A stretch of 64,000 bases of DNA from Clostridium saccharobutylicum DSM 13864 (GCF_000473995.1 NC_022571.1:1638501-1702500); one strand, 5' to 3'. Shown: positions 1 through 9,000, counted from the stretch's first letter. Program-made: numbers and translations. The notes: generated by a model from the letters alone, not told the origin.

Positions 1-123
1 TTTTTTTATATTAAATATAGTTTATTATTTCATATATAATTAACTATAGTCTTAAATTTAATATCATTGTATATATATTATAAGAAATATTAATATGAAT
101 AAAATAATTATTTTTATGATTTT

Positions 124-154
124 AAACTCTGAAGATTTATCTTTAGAGTTTTTT
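124..154 (+). terminator. Rho-independent terminator of a gene left of the window
   Basis: A hairpin with arms AAACTCTGAAGAT and ATCTTTAGAGTTT (one G-T pair) is followed by six T. No coding region precedes it in the window, so it probably ends a transcript that begins to the left. Confidence 0.8.
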
Positions 155-402
155 GTTTCTATGAAATTATAATAAATTAAAATTTGTGAATAACTTTTAA
201 AGAGCACAGAAGCACATAGTCTGTGGAGCAGATTTTTTCCTTAGAAGATTTAATATTAACTAAAAAAACTAAGAGATTAAAAAAATGATAGGATTTTTAA
301 CAACTATTCGTTTTAGAATGGTTACGTATTTAATAAAACAAACATACATACATTCATTTAATTTAGTATAACCTACATAGATGTAGAAAGGAGAGGGAAT
401 TA
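155..402 (+). other. Leader region of the riboflavin operon, no FMN riboswitch seen
   Basis: This is the gap between the upstream terminator and ribD. It holds one copy of a short repeat (189-225, also found at 44948-44981) containing a CACAGA/TCTGTG hairpin. A small CCTACAT/ATGTAG hairpin sits just before the Shine-Dalgarno AAAGGAGAGGG of ribD. I searched by eye for the conserved RFN blocks (AGGGTGAAATTCCC, ACCGGCGGT) and found none. Confidence 0.6.
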
Positions 403-1488
403 ATGAATGAAATATATATGAGGAGAGCATTAGAGTTAGCTAAAAATGGGATTGGAAAAGTTAATCCAAATCCATTAGTTGGTGCTGTTATAGTAAAAAA
501 CGGTGAAATAATAGGAGAAGGTTATCATGAATGTTATGGAGAAGCACATGCAGAAAGAAATGCAGTAAAAAATGCAGTTGAGGATGTAGAAGGAAGTACA
601 ATTTATGTCACATTAGAACCATGTGCACACTATGGAAAAACACCACCATGTGTAGATTTAATAATTGAAAAAAAGTTTAAAAAGGTCGTAGTAGGAATGC
701 TTGATCCTAATCCATTAGTTGCTGGGAAAAGTATTGAGAAGCTAAAGAATAATGGAATCGATGTTATAGTAGGAATAATGGAAGAAGAGTGTAAAAAGAT
801 AAATGAAGTATTTTTAAAATATATAACTGAAAAGATTCCTTTTGTAGTTTTAAAAAGTGGAATTTCTCTTGATGGTAAAATAGCAACTGTAAGTGGAGAA
901 TCAAAATGGATTACATCTAAAGAGTCTAGAGAAGATGGACACTTTTTAAGAAACGGATTATCAGGAATTATGGTTGGTGTAAATACTATAATATCAGATG
1001 ATCCAGAACTTACATGCAGAGTGAAAAATGGAAGAAATCCAATAAGAATTGTTGTAGATACAAATCTTAGAATACCACTAGAGTCTAAGGTTGTTAAAAA
1101 TAATGATGGACGAACTATAATAGCTACTACTAAAAGAGCTGATGAAACAAAAAAGAAAAATTTAATAAATCTTGGAGTTAAGATTATAGAAGTTTCCGAA
1201 AAAGAATCTAGAGTTGATTTGAAGGAGCTTATGGTTAAACTCGGTCAAGAGTCCTTGGATTCAATTTTAATTGAAGGAGGAGGAACATTAAACTTTTCAG
1301 CATTAAAAGAAGGAATAGTTGATAAAGTGAGATTTTATATAGCACCTAAAATTTTAGGTGGGGAAAATAGCAAAAGTGCTATAGCAGGAATTGGTTTTTC
1401 ACAACTTGAAGAAGCAGTGAAGTTAAATAATGTTACTTATAGACAAATAGGGGATGAACTAGTAGTTGAAGGATATACAAAAAGTTGA
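403..1488 (+). CDS. ribD: Bifunctional riboflavin deaminase/reductase RibD
   Basis: Catalyses steps two and three of riboflavin synthesis: deamination of the diaminopyrimidine made from GTP, then NADPH-dependent reduction of its ribose side chain. The N-terminal cytidine-deaminase-like domain (about residues 1-145) carries the zinc motif HAE at about 49-51 and PCAHYGKTPPC at about 73-83. The C-terminal reductase domain (about 147-361) starts with the characteristic VVLKSGISLDGKIA. The length of 361 aa is normal for the fused protein. The ATG at 403 follows the strong Shine-Dalgarno site AAAGGAGAGGG. It is the first gene of a four-gene operon with ribE, ribBA and ribH. Confidence 0.97.
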   Translation: MNEIYMRRALELAKNGIGKVNPNPLVGAVIVKNGEIIGEGYHECYGEAHAERNAVKNAVEDVEGSTIYVTLEPCAHYGKTPPCVDLIIEKKFKKVVVGMLDPNPLVAGKSIEKLKNNGIDVIVGIMEEECKKINEVFLKYITEKIPFVVLKSGISLDGKIATVSGESKWITSKESREDGHFLRNGLSGIMVGVNTIISDDPELTCRVKNGRNPIRIVVDTNLRIPLESKVVKNNDGRTIIATTKRADETKKKNLINLGVKIIEVSEKESRVDLKELMVKLGQESLDSILIEGGGTLNFSALKEGIVDKVRFYIAPKILGGENSKSAIAGIGFSQLEEAVKLNNVTYRQIGDELVVEGYTKS

Positions 1489-1575
1489 AAATGTTACGAG
1501 TAACATTAATGAATATACAATTGATGCAAAACAAATAATAAATACAAGGTGTTCTTAGAAAAGGAAGGTGAGTGT

Positions 1576-2229
1576 GTGTTTACTGGAATTGTTGAAGAGG
1601 TTGGTATATTAAAGGAAATTACAAAAGGAAGCGAATTTGGAGTAATAGAAGTTCAATGCAGCAAAGTTTTAGAAGATACAAAGATAGGAGATAGCATAGC
1701 AACAAATGGAGTATGTTTGACAGTTAAAGAAAAAAATAGTGATTCTTTTAAAGCAGATGTAATGGGAGAAACGTTAGAAAAAAGCAGTCTAGGAGATTTA
1801 CGTAGTGGTGATAAATTAAATCTAGAAAGAGCATTAAAAGCTAGTGATAGACTAGGGGGGCATATTGTAAGTGGACATATAGATGGAATTGGACGGATAG
1901 TTTCAATTAAGAAAGAAGCAGATGGCACATGGTTTACAATAAGTGCTTCAAAAGATGTTTTAAAATATATTATATATAAAGGTTCCATTGGAATTGATGG
2001 AATAAGTTTAACTGTAGCTTATGTAGATAATGAAATTTTCAAAGTTTCAGTTATACCTCATACTTTAGAAAATACTATTTTAATAAATAAAAAAATTAAT
2101 TCTAAGGTAAACTTAGAATGTGATTTAATAGGAAAATATGTAGAAAAATTATGTGGCAAAAAAGACGAAGTAGAAGAAGAGAAAAAAAGCAATATTACAA
2201 TGGAATTTTTAATGGAAAATGGATTTTGA
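1576..2229 (+). CDS. ribE: Riboflavin synthase alpha subunit
   Basis: Dismutates two 6,7-dimethyl-8-ribityllumazine molecules to riboflavin. The start is a GTG at 1576, giving the canonical N-terminus (M)FTGIVEEVG after the site AAGGAAGGTGAG. An upstream GTG at 1549 would add nine residues with no family support. The 217 aa show two tandem lumazine-binding half-barrels, with the internal repeat GDSIATNGVCLTV and GSIGIDGISLTVA about 100 residues apart, plus HIVSGHIDG in between. The last 25 residues are a Lys/Glu-rich tail beyond the usual domain. Second gene of the rib operon, 87 nt after ribD. Confidence 0.96.
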   Translation: MFTGIVEEVGILKEITKGSEFGVIEVQCSKVLEDTKIGDSIATNGVCLTVKEKNSDSFKADVMGETLEKSSLGDLRSGDKLNLERALKASDRLGGHIVSGHIDGIGRIVSIKKEADGTWFTISASKDVLKYIIYKGSIGIDGISLTVAYVDNEIFKVSVIPHTLENTILINKKINSKVNLECDLIGKYVEKLCGKKDEVEEEKKSNITMEFLMENGF

Positions 2230-2366
2230 TATATGAAAATACAGTTATAAATCTGCAATAACAAAAAATAATTCAGTAGACAAATTAATTATATTATTAA
2301 GATGAATAGATTTAATTAATGTATGAGTTAAATTAGAAAAGCTTAAATATAAAGGGGATGCGAAAA

Positions 2367-3560
2367 ATGAAATTTAGTAGTATTGAAGAAGGTATAAAAG
2401 ATCTTAAAGAAGGAAAAATGATTATAGTTGTAGACAATGAAGACAGAGAAAATGAAGGGGATTTAGTTATTCCAGCAGAAATGGCTACAGGAGAAAATAT
2501 TAATTTTATGATTAAGTATGCAAGAGGTCTTGTTTGTGCACCTATAGAAGAGGAAATTGCAATAAAATTAGGGTTAAATCCTATGGTAGAAAGAAATACA
2601 GATAATCATGAAACAGCTTTTACTGTAGCAGTAGATCATAAAGATACAACAACTGGAATATCAGCTTTTGAAAGAGCTTATACAATAAACAAACTTGTTT
2701 CTTCAAATGAACCAATGGATTTTAGAAGACCAGGACACATTTTTCCATTAATTGCTAAGAAAAAAGGTGTTTTAGAAAGAATAGGACATACAGAAGCTTC
2801 TGTAGATTTAGCTAAACTTGCGGGATTTAAAGGTGCTGCTACAATATGCGAAATAGTTAATGATGATGGAAATATGGCAAGAAGAGATGATTTAATGATT
2901 TTTGCTAGAGAACATAATTTGAAAATCTTAACTATATCAGATCTTATTCAATATAGATTAGAGAATGAAGTAAGTGTCTCTAAGGAAATAGAAGCTAAAC
3001 TTCCAACTAAATATGGAGATTTTAAAATTATAGGATTTGAAGAAAGAGGCACAAATAAATGTCATGTGGCATTAGTTAAAGGGGATATTACTACTGATGA
3101 ACCTGTTCTTACAAGAATTCATTCAGAATGTCTGACTGGAGACGCTCTGGGTTCGAGAAAATGTGACTGTGGAGAACAGTATGCAGCATCTATGGAAATG
3201 ATAGCGAAGGAAGGCAGAGGTATGCTTCTATATATGAGACAGGAAGGTAGAGGCATAGGTCTTTTAAATAAACTTAAAGCTTATGCGCTTCAAGATAAGG
3301 GCCTTGATACAGTAGATGCCAACTTAGCATTAGGGCTTGAGGAAGACGCTAGGGACTATAAAGCAAGTGGCGATATGTTAAGAATACTTGGTGTAAATAA
3401 GGTTAGATTGATCACTAATAATCCAAGTAAAATAGAGGGTTTAACAAATAGTAATATTGAAGTTGTAGAGAGAGTGCCAATAGAAATGCCTTTAAATGAA
3501 AATGATGAATTATATTTAAGGACTAAAAAAGAAAGAATGAATCACTTATTAAATATATAA
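2367..3560 (+). CDS. ribBA: Bifunctional DHBP synthase / GTP cyclohydrolase II
   Basis: Makes both riboflavin precursors: the four-carbon 3,4-dihydroxy-2-butanone-4-phosphate from ribulose-5-phosphate (N-terminal RibB domain, about residues 1-198), and the diaminopyrimidine from GTP (C-terminal RibA domain, about 200-395). RibB motifs include DNEDRENEGDL; RibA shows the zinc ligands in HSECLTGDALGSRKCDCG and the phosphate loop RQEGRGIGL. The ATG at 2367 is preferred over the one at 2358, because the Shine-Dalgarno AAAGGGG at 2351-2357 abuts the latter but is 9 nt from the former. Third gene of the operon. Confidence 0.97.
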   Translation: MKFSSIEEGIKDLKEGKMIIVVDNEDRENEGDLVIPAEMATGENINFMIKYARGLVCAPIEEEIAIKLGLNPMVERNTDNHETAFTVAVDHKDTTTGISAFERAYTINKLVSSNEPMDFRRPGHIFPLIAKKKGVLERIGHTEASVDLAKLAGFKGAATICEIVNDDGNMARRDDLMIFAREHNLKILTISDLIQYRLENEVSVSKEIEAKLPTKYGDFKIIGFEERGTNKCHVALVKGDITTDEPVLTRIHSECLTGDALGSRKCDCGEQYAASMEMIAKEGRGMLLYMRQEGRGIGLLNKLKAYALQDKGLDTVDANLALGLEEDARDYKASGDMLRILGVNKVRLITNNPSKIEGLTNSNIEVVERVPIEMPLNENDELYLRTKKERMNHLLNI

Positions 3561-3731
3561 ATGAGGAAATTTCATAATTAAATTATACCAATATAGGGTT
3601 ATATGTATATTCTTATAAAAGACAATACATTCTAGCTGACTGTTAGGAACAATCAAAAAATAATAGATCATTATAATTATATATAAATTATTAAAAATAA
3701 AATAATATTTAAATTTAGGAGGAAAAAATAA

Positions 3732-4196
3732 ATGAATACATTTGAAGGAAAGTTAATTGCAGAAGGATTAAAGTTTGGAATAATAGTAGGAAGATTTAAC
3801 GAGTTTATTGGAGGCAAGCTTTTAGATGGTGCCTTAGATGCACTTAAAAGACATGGAGTTAAAGAAGAAGATATAGATATTGCATGGGTACCAGGAGCAT
3901 TTGAAGTTCCATTAATAGCAAAGAAAATGGCTAAAAGTCCTAAATATGATGGAGTAATTTGTTTAGGAGCAGTAATTAAAGGTTCAACTTCACATTATGA
4001 TTATGTATGTGCAGAAGTTTCTAAGGGAATTGCAAGTGTATCTTTAGAAACTGAAAAACCAGTTATGTTTGGAATACTTACAACAAATAATATAGAGCAA
4101 GCGATTGAAAGAGCAGGAACTAAAGCTGGAAATAAAGGTTATGAATGTGCAGTTTCAGCTATTGAAATGGCTAACTTATTAAAGGAAATTAAATAA
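3732..4196 (+). CDS. ribH: 6,7-dimethyl-8-ribityllumazine synthase
   Basis: Condenses the ribBA and ribD products to lumazine, the substrate of ribE, normally inside an icosahedral shell of 60 subunits. The 154 aa have the diagnostic substrate-binding GRFNEF near residue 20, VPGAFEVP, and [14 protein letters not shown] with the catalytic His. ATG at 3732 follows AGGAGGAAAAAATA. It closes the operon, after a 171-nt spacer from ribBA that shows no clear terminator. Confidence 0.97.
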   Translation: MNTFEGKLIAEGLKFGIIVGRFNEFIGGKLLDGALDALKRHGVKEEDIDIAWVPGAFEVPLIAKKMAKSPKYDGVICLGAVIKGSTSHYDYVCAEVSKGIASVSLETEKPVMFGILTTNNIEQAIERAGTKAGNKGYECAVSAIEMANLLKEIK

Positions 4197-4440
4197 TAAA
4201 ATTCAATATTATGCAATATGGAAAGCACACTTTGTATTGTCTAGAAGAGATTCTATTTAGTATGACGTGTGTTTTTTTACGTCTGGAAAGATGAATTAAA
4301 ATAAAAATAAATAAGACAGTAAATAATAGGAAAGTATATTTGGGATTAATTATTGGTAAACTTTGCATCAAATATTGATTGGTTTACATAAATATGATAA
4401 TATATACATATAAAGACATAAAGTAACATGAATATACAAG

Positions 4441-4558
4441 GATTGGGAACTGTGAAGAATTCTCTCTATTTGGGCATCTTGAGAATTTTGAGTTAATGAT
4501 GCAACCCACCAATCAAAACTAATTAATTTTTATTTTAATTAGTTTTGGTTGGTTTTTT
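4441..4558 (+). promoter_or_regulatory. Candidate riboswitch-like attenuator leader
   Basis: GATTGG (4441-4446) can close on CCAATC (4509-4514). Inside lies a nine-pair hairpin, AGAATTCTC (4456-4464) with GAGAATTTT (4481-4489). Its loop holds GCATC (4474-4478), exactly complementary to GATGC (4498-4502) in the strand returning to the closing stem, so a pseudoknot is possible. The 3' half of the closing stem is also the 5' arm of a 19-bp terminator (4508-4526 with 4535-4553, then six T), so the two folds compete. I do not recognise the class. The next gene is the small protein at 4644, then the BusR-type regulator. Confidence 0.55.
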
Positions 4559-4643
4559 ATTTATAAATTAAATATAAAATAATAAAAATAAATAAGTGAA
4601 ATATACAATTTGTAAAATTGTATATAGGAAAGGTAGATACGCT

Positions 4644-4847
4644 ATGAATATAAATAATAAAATTATAAAAGTTATAAATGATAATTTAGCAACAAATTCA
4701 GAGTTTGAATTTATTGCAGAGTTGGGAGATTTAACTTTAGCCGATATATATTATATTGAGAAAATATCTACTATTAATAGTATAAAAGAGAAATTTAATT
4801 ATCAAATAATAGATAATACTTACATAAAGATTAATTATTCATGTTAA
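4644..4847 (+). CDS. Small hypothetical protein, 67 aa
   Basis: Not recognised. ATG at 4644 follows AGGAAAGGTAGATACGCT, whereas the upstream in-frame ATG at 4596 has no ribosome site. The protein is hydrophilic, acidic in the middle, has no signal peptide or membrane segment, and ends in NYSC. It lies directly behind the riboswitch-like attenuator, which makes it the first gene that attenuator would control. A GntR/RCK_C regulator follows 177 nt later on the same strand. Its role is unknown, and it could be a chance reading frame. Confidence 0.5.
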   Translation: MNINNKIIKVINDNLATNSEFEFIAELGDLTLADIYYIEKISTINSIKEKFNYQIIDNTYIKINYSC

Positions 4848-5024
4848 ATAATTATACTCATATAACCTAATTTAAATAAGAGAATATTAGTCATTTGATC
4901 AAAACATATTATAAAATAGTTATAGTAGAAACAGGAATTTTATGATAAAATACGTTTGGAAAGTTAAAAATATATGTATTTTTAGTTCTAAACACATAAT
5001 TTTGATAAAAGGATAGAAGTTAAT

Positions 5025-5651
5025 ATGGAGAAAAAAACAAAAATAGTAGGTCCAGTTTATCAACAAATTGCTGCTGATATTGCTTCAAAAATAGCAAATG
5101 GGCATTATGAAGTAGGAGAAAAAATATATGCACGTTCAGTACTGGCCAGTCAATATGGAGTTTCAGCAGAAACTGCAAGAAGAGCCATTTCTATATTGTC
5201 GGATATGGATATTGTTGATACAGCTAGAGGTAGTGGGGTAGTTATAAAGTCTAGTGAAAATGCAATTAAGTTTGTAAAGCAGTATGATGATATTAAAACT
5301 GTCACTGATTTAAGAAATGATATATTAAGTAGTTTGGAACGTCAGAAGAAGGAGAATGATCACTTAAGAAATCAATTGTTTGAATTAATAGATAAGACTG
5401 ATAGATTTAAATCTATAAATCCATTTATGCCATTTGAAATACGGATATCAAAAGAAACGCCATATATAGAAAAGACAGTGGCTGAAATTAATTTTTGGCA
5501 TAATACATCGGCAACGATTATTTGTATTAAAAGAAATGAATGTCTTGAAATGTCACCAGGTCCATATGCAGTTTTAAAAGAAAATGATGTTTTTTATTTT
5601 GTAGGAGATGAAAACTGTTATGAACGAGTGAATAAATTTTTATATCCATAA
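5025..5651 (+). CDS. busR: BusR-type c-di-AMP-responsive transcriptional regulator (GntR HTH + RCK_C)
   Basis: Predicted repressor of the adjacent compatible-solute transporter. Residues about 5-75 form a GntR winged helix (YQQIAADIASKIANGHYEVGEK, SAETARRAISIL, GSGVVI). Residues about 85-125 are a charged helix likely to be a coiled coil. Residues about 135-208 match the TrkA-C/RCK_C ligand fold (MSPGPYAVLKENDVFYFVGD). This domain order and size match BusR of lactococci and streptococci, which represses busAB when bound to c-di-AMP. Its likely operator lies at 5929-5970, in front of the transporter. The ligand is inferred from the family, not seen. Confidence 0.82.
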   Translation: MEKKTKIVGPVYQQIAADIASKIANGHYEVGEKIYARSVLASQYGVSAETARRAISILSDMDIVDTARGSGVVIKSSENAIKFVKQYDDIKTVTDLRNDILSSLERQKKENDHLRNQLFELIDKTDRFKSINPFMPFEIRISKETPYIEKTVAEINFWHNTSATIICIKRNECLEMSPGPYAVLKENDVFYFVGDENCYERVNKFLYP

Positions 5652-5688
5652 TTAATTGATAAATAGTTTTAGAAAGATATTAGAAGGT

Positions 5689-5745
5689 AATATATACTTA
5701 AAATAACAATAGACTTTTGTTATTTTAAATATATATTATCTTTTA
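5689..5745 (+). terminator. Bidirectional terminator after busR
   Basis: Long AT-rich inverted repeat (5689-5708 with 5718-5737) around ATAGACT, followed by a T-rich stretch, 38 nt beyond the regulator's stop codon. Confidence 0.6.
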
Positions 5746-5894
5746 TTTTTATAAATAAAATTACAGAATTGTTTATAGTTTAAAGTATATCTAGTCTAGA
5801 GTGAAGATTATTTTTGCATACAAATTAAATTATAGAAATTGAGGAAAAATATATTAAATTTTACTATTTGTAAATACTGTTTATTAAGTGTTAT

Positions 5895-5924
5895 TTGACA
5901 AAATTAACAACTTAATGATATACT
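5895..5924 (+). promoter_or_regulatory. Promoter of the opuC transporter operon
   Basis: TTGACA (5895-5900) and TATACT (5919-5924) are 18 bp apart, a near-consensus housekeeping promoter. The start point would fall near 5931, inside the operator. Confidence 0.7.
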
Positions 5925-5928
5925 TGAG

Positions 5929-5970
5929 TTGTTACTAAGTGACAATCTTAAAAAAATATGAAGTTGTCAC
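5929..5970. promoter_or_regulatory. Probable BusR operator (bipartite)
   Basis: TTGTTAC-TAA-GTGACAA (5929-5945) is an almost perfect palindrome over the predicted transcription start. Its right half, GTGACAA, recurs inverted as TTGTCAC at 5964-5970 after an 18-nt gap. Spaced GTGACA/TGTCAC half-sites are what I recall of BusR binding sites. A repressor here would block the start of opuC transcription. Confidence 0.6.
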
Positions 5971-5989
5971 AATACGAAATAGAATGTGC

Positions 5990-6019
5990 ATCTAATATTA
6001 TTGATGTGAGTTATTAGAT
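5990..6019 (+). promoter_or_regulatory. Stem-loop in the opuC leader
   Basis: ATCTAATA (5990-5997) pairs with TATTAGAT (6012-6019), ending 13 nt before the Shine-Dalgarno GGGAGG. It could stabilise the message or tune translation. There is no terminator-like T run. Confidence 0.4.
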
Positions 6020-6046
6020 GAATTTTTATTAAGGGAGGTATCTTAA

Positions 6047-7174
6047 ATGATAGAATTTAAGAATGTACGAAAACAATTTAATAATAAAACTATATTAAAT
6101 GATATATCTTTTAATATAGCTAGAGGAGAATTAGTTGCTATAATAGGTGGAAGTGGGTGTGGAAAGACCACTACTCTAAAAATGATAAATCGTCTTATAA
6201 ATCCATCTTCAGGTCAAATTTTAATTGATGGAGAGGATATTAAATATAAGGATATTATAGAATTAAGGAGAAATATTGGTTATGTAATTCAGCAGACAGG
6301 TTTATTTCCACATATGACAGTCAGAGAAAATATTGAAATAATTCCTCATGTAAAAAAAATGAACGAAAAGAATATAAAGAAAAGAACTTATGAACTTATG
6401 GAGATGGTGGGTTTAAATAGTGAAGAATATTTGGATCGTTATCCAACTGAATTAAGTGGAGGACAGCAGCAGAGAATTGGAGTAGCAAGGGCGTTCGCAA
6501 CAAATCCTGAAATAATTTTAATGGATGAACCTTTTAGTGCACTTGATCCTATAACACGTATACAACTTCAAGATGAGTTAATTGAGTTGCAAGAGAAATT
6601 GAAGAGGACTATTGTATTTGTAACTCATGATATGGATGAAGCAATAAAAATAGCAGATAAGATATGTATAATGCATAGTGGAAATGTTATTCAATATGAT
6701 ACTCCAGAAAATATTCTAAAGAATCCATGCAATGATTTTGTAAGTGAATTTATAGGCAAAAATAGAATATGGTCTTCACCAGAATTTATACGAGCTAAAG
6801 ATATTATGATTGAAAATCCAATTACTTGCTTTAAGAATACATCATTATTGAGATGTATGAAAAAAATGAGAAGTTCAAAAGTTGATAGTTTGATGGTAGT
6901 TGATAAATTAAATTATCTTTTAGGAACTGTTACAGCAAAGCAAATTCAAAATAAATTAGATAGAAATATACTAGTTGAAGATATAATGAATAATAATTTT
7001 ATAAAGACAAATCCTGATGACACAATAATTGATATTCTTCAACTTGTAAAAGAAAATAAGATAGCACAAATTCCAGTTGTTAGTGGGAATGGTATGTTAA
7101 AAGGAATAATTACAAAAAGTAGTTTAGTTACTACATTAAGTGGACAATTTTTGGATACTGAGGAGGTGCAATAA
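6047..7174 (+). CDS. opuCA: Compatible-solute ABC transporter ATPase with tandem CBS domains
   Basis: Powers uptake of glycine betaine, carnitine, choline or similar osmolytes. The ATPase domain (about residues 1-240) has Walker A GGSGCGKTT, a Q-loop in YVIQQTGLFP, signature LSGGQQQRIGVARA, Walker B IILMDEP and a switch His in FVTHDMDEA. Two CBS domains (about 255-370) follow. In Listeria and Staphylococcus OpuCA these bind c-di-AMP and inhibit transport; that is family knowledge and not provable here. With the BusR-type gene upstream, the system may be controlled twice by the same nucleotide. The 375 aa length is typical. One nucleotide separates it from the permease gene. Confidence 0.92.
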   Translation: MIEFKNVRKQFNNKTILNDISFNIARGELVAIIGGSGCGKTTTLKMINRLINPSSGQILIDGEDIKYKDIIELRRNIGYVIQQTGLFPHMTVRENIEIIPHVKKMNEKNIKKRTYELMEMVGLNSEEYLDRYPTELSGGQQQRIGVARAFATNPEIILMDEPFSALDPITRIQLQDELIELQEKLKRTIVFVTHDMDEAIKIADKICIMHSGNVIQYDTPENILKNPCNDFVSEFIGKNRIWSSPEFIRAKDIMIENPITCFKNTSLLRCMKKMRSSKVDSLMVVDKLNYLLGTVTAKQIQNKLDRNILVEDIMNNNFIKTNPDDTIIDILQLVKENKIAQIPVVSGNGMLKGIITKSSLVTTLSGQFLDTEEVQ

Positions 7175-7175
7175 C

Positions 7176-8750
7176 ATGAACGAATTATTTAATTATTTAT
7201 TTGGAGCAAAAGCTCAAATAATTACATTATTATTTGAACATATTAGACTTACAGCTTTATCAGTAGGAATAGCTATTCTAATTGGAATGCCATTAGGAAT
7301 ACTTATAAGTTATGTTAAAAAATTAAATAAGCCTGTTCTAGGAGTGGCTAGTATCGTACAAGCTATTCCGAGCATGGCTCTGTTAGGATTTGCAATACCT
7401 TTCTTAGGAATAGGCACAACACCTGCAATAGTAATGGTTGTTTTATATTCGCTTTTGCCAATTATAAAGAATACAACCACAGGTATAAATGGAATAAATA
7501 CTCAAGTGGTAGAGGCTGCAAAAGGTATAGGACTTACTAGATTTCAAATTTTATTTAAAATACAAATTCCGTTAGCATTGCCAACTATTATGTCCGGAAT
7601 AAGGATTTCAGCGGTTACAGCAGTAGGGCTTATGACAATGGCGGCATTTATTGGAGGGGGAGGACTAGGATATTTGGTCTTTTCCGGAATAAGAACAGTT
7701 AATAATTATCAGATTCTGGCAGGAGCAATTCCCTCTTGTATATTAGCCTTATTAGTGGATGGAATATTTGCAATAGTTGAAATGTTAGTTACACCTATTA
7801 ATTTGCAAAAAAATAACAATAAAAGTAGTCTAGCTAAAATTAAAATTAGAAGATTTCAAAAAGGAATTTTATGTGCTACAGCTTGCTTGTTAATGGTAAT
7901 ATTTGTGTTTACTGGTGTATCAAAAAAGATTAATAATAAAAAAGAAATTACAATAGGTAGTAAGGATTTTACTGAACAAGAAGTACTAGGAAATATATTA
8001 TCAGAGCTTATTGAAAGAAAAACTGATATTTCTGTAAATCGTAAATTTGCATTGGGAGGTACTCAGGTTATATTTTCAGCATTGCAAAGAGGTGATGTTG
8101 ATATGTATGTAAGTTATAGTGGAACAGCTTATGGTGATATATTAAAATATTCACCAATATCTGATGTAGAAAATGTTTATGATACAGTGAAAAAAGATTA
8201 CAAAGATAAATTCAATATAGAAGTATTAAAACAAATGAATTTCAACAATACATATACTTTGGCTGTTACAAAAGGAACTGCTGAAAAATATAATTTAAAA
8301 ACAATAAGTGACATTGCTAAAGTAGGAAATAAACTCAATGCAACTACAACATTAGAGTTCCTAAATAGAGAAGATGGATTACTTGGATTAACAAATAAAT
8401 ATAACTTTAATTTTAATAATACTGTTGGAATTGATGGAACTCCAAGATATTCAGCTTTAATGAATAATGAAAGTGATGTGATAGATGCATTTTCAACTGA
8501 TGGATTATTAAAAAAATATAATCTGACTGTTTTAAAGGATGACAAGAAGTTTTTTCCACCATATTATGCGATTCCTGTTGTACGTTCTGAAGTACTAGAA
8601 AAATATCCAGAAATAAAACCATTAGTTGAAGAAGCTGGAAGTTTAATAACCAATGATGTAATGATTGAATTGAACTATGATGTTGATGAATTAAAAAAGG
8701 ATCCCAAAGACGTAGCAATTGAATTTTTACAAAAAAATAAATTAATATAA
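7176..8750 (+). CDS. Compatible-solute ABC transporter permease fused to substrate-binding domain
   Basis: A 524-aa fusion of the membrane channel and substrate receptor of an OpuC/ProX-type system. Residues about 15-215 hold about five to six membrane helices and the coupling motif GINTQVVEAAKGIGLTRFQ. A further hydrophobic segment near 230-250 tethers the OpuAC-like binding domain (from ITIGSKDFTEQEVLG at about 257 to the C-terminus) outside the cell. The ATG at 7176 follows GAGGAGGTGCAATAAC; an earlier in-frame GTG at 7140 lies inside opuCA and is unlikely. The fusion resembles lactococcal BusAB. The two genes form a complete two-gene transporter. Confidence 0.9.
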   Translation: MNELFNYLFGAKAQIITLLFEHIRLTALSVGIAILIGMPLGILISYVKKLNKPVLGVASIVQAIPSMALLGFAIPFLGIGTTPAIVMVVLYSLLPIIKNTTTGINGINTQVVEAAKGIGLTRFQILFKIQIPLALPTIMSGIRISAVTAVGLMTMAAFIGGGGLGYLVFSGIRTVNNYQILAGAIPSCILALLVDGIFAIVEMLVTPINLQKNNNKSSLAKIKIRRFQKGILCATACLLMVIFVFTGVSKKINNKKEITIGSKDFTEQEVLGNILSELIERKTDISVNRKFALGGTQVIFSALQRGDVDMYVSYSGTAYGDILKYSPISDVENVYDTVKKDYKDKFNIEVLKQMNFNNTYTLAVTKGTAEKYNLKTISDIAKVGNKLNATTTLEFLNREDGLLGLTNKYNFNFNNTVGIDGTPRYSALMNNESDVIDAFSTDGLLKKYNLTVLKDDKKFFPPYYAIPVVRSEVLEKYPEIKPLVEEAGSLITNDVMIELNYDVDELKKDPKDVAIEFLQKNKLI

Positions 8751-8996
8751 ATATAAAAATAAAAAAATATATAAGGAATTTTTATAATTCAAATCTACAA
8801 CAATTAATTACGTTATAGTGTATTTTATAACCATATACATATACCTAATATTAATATAATTTTGTAAATGATTTAATTATGAAATTTCATGACATAATAA
8901 ACATTCATAAAAAATTAGTATAGTGCTAAAATTTAATATATACATTTAGTTTAATAATTATATTAAGAAAATTTAGATTATCAATTTATGTTTTAA
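8751..8996. other. Intergenic, nothing identified
   Basis: AT-rich spacer between the convergent opuC and DUF1540 genes. Apart from the terminator at its right end, I see no gene or conserved site. Confidence 0.5.
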
Positions 8997-9000
8997 AGAA

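Noticed and set aside
155..402. FMN riboswitch expected before ribD
   Set aside because: None of the conserved RFN sequence blocks can be found, so it is not annotated.
4441..4558. Assignment of the leader to fluoride, THF, guanidine-IV or preQ1 riboswitch classes
   Set aside because: Individual motifs are partly similar (for example GATGC near the end, as in fluoride RNAs), but the conserved cores do not match by eye.
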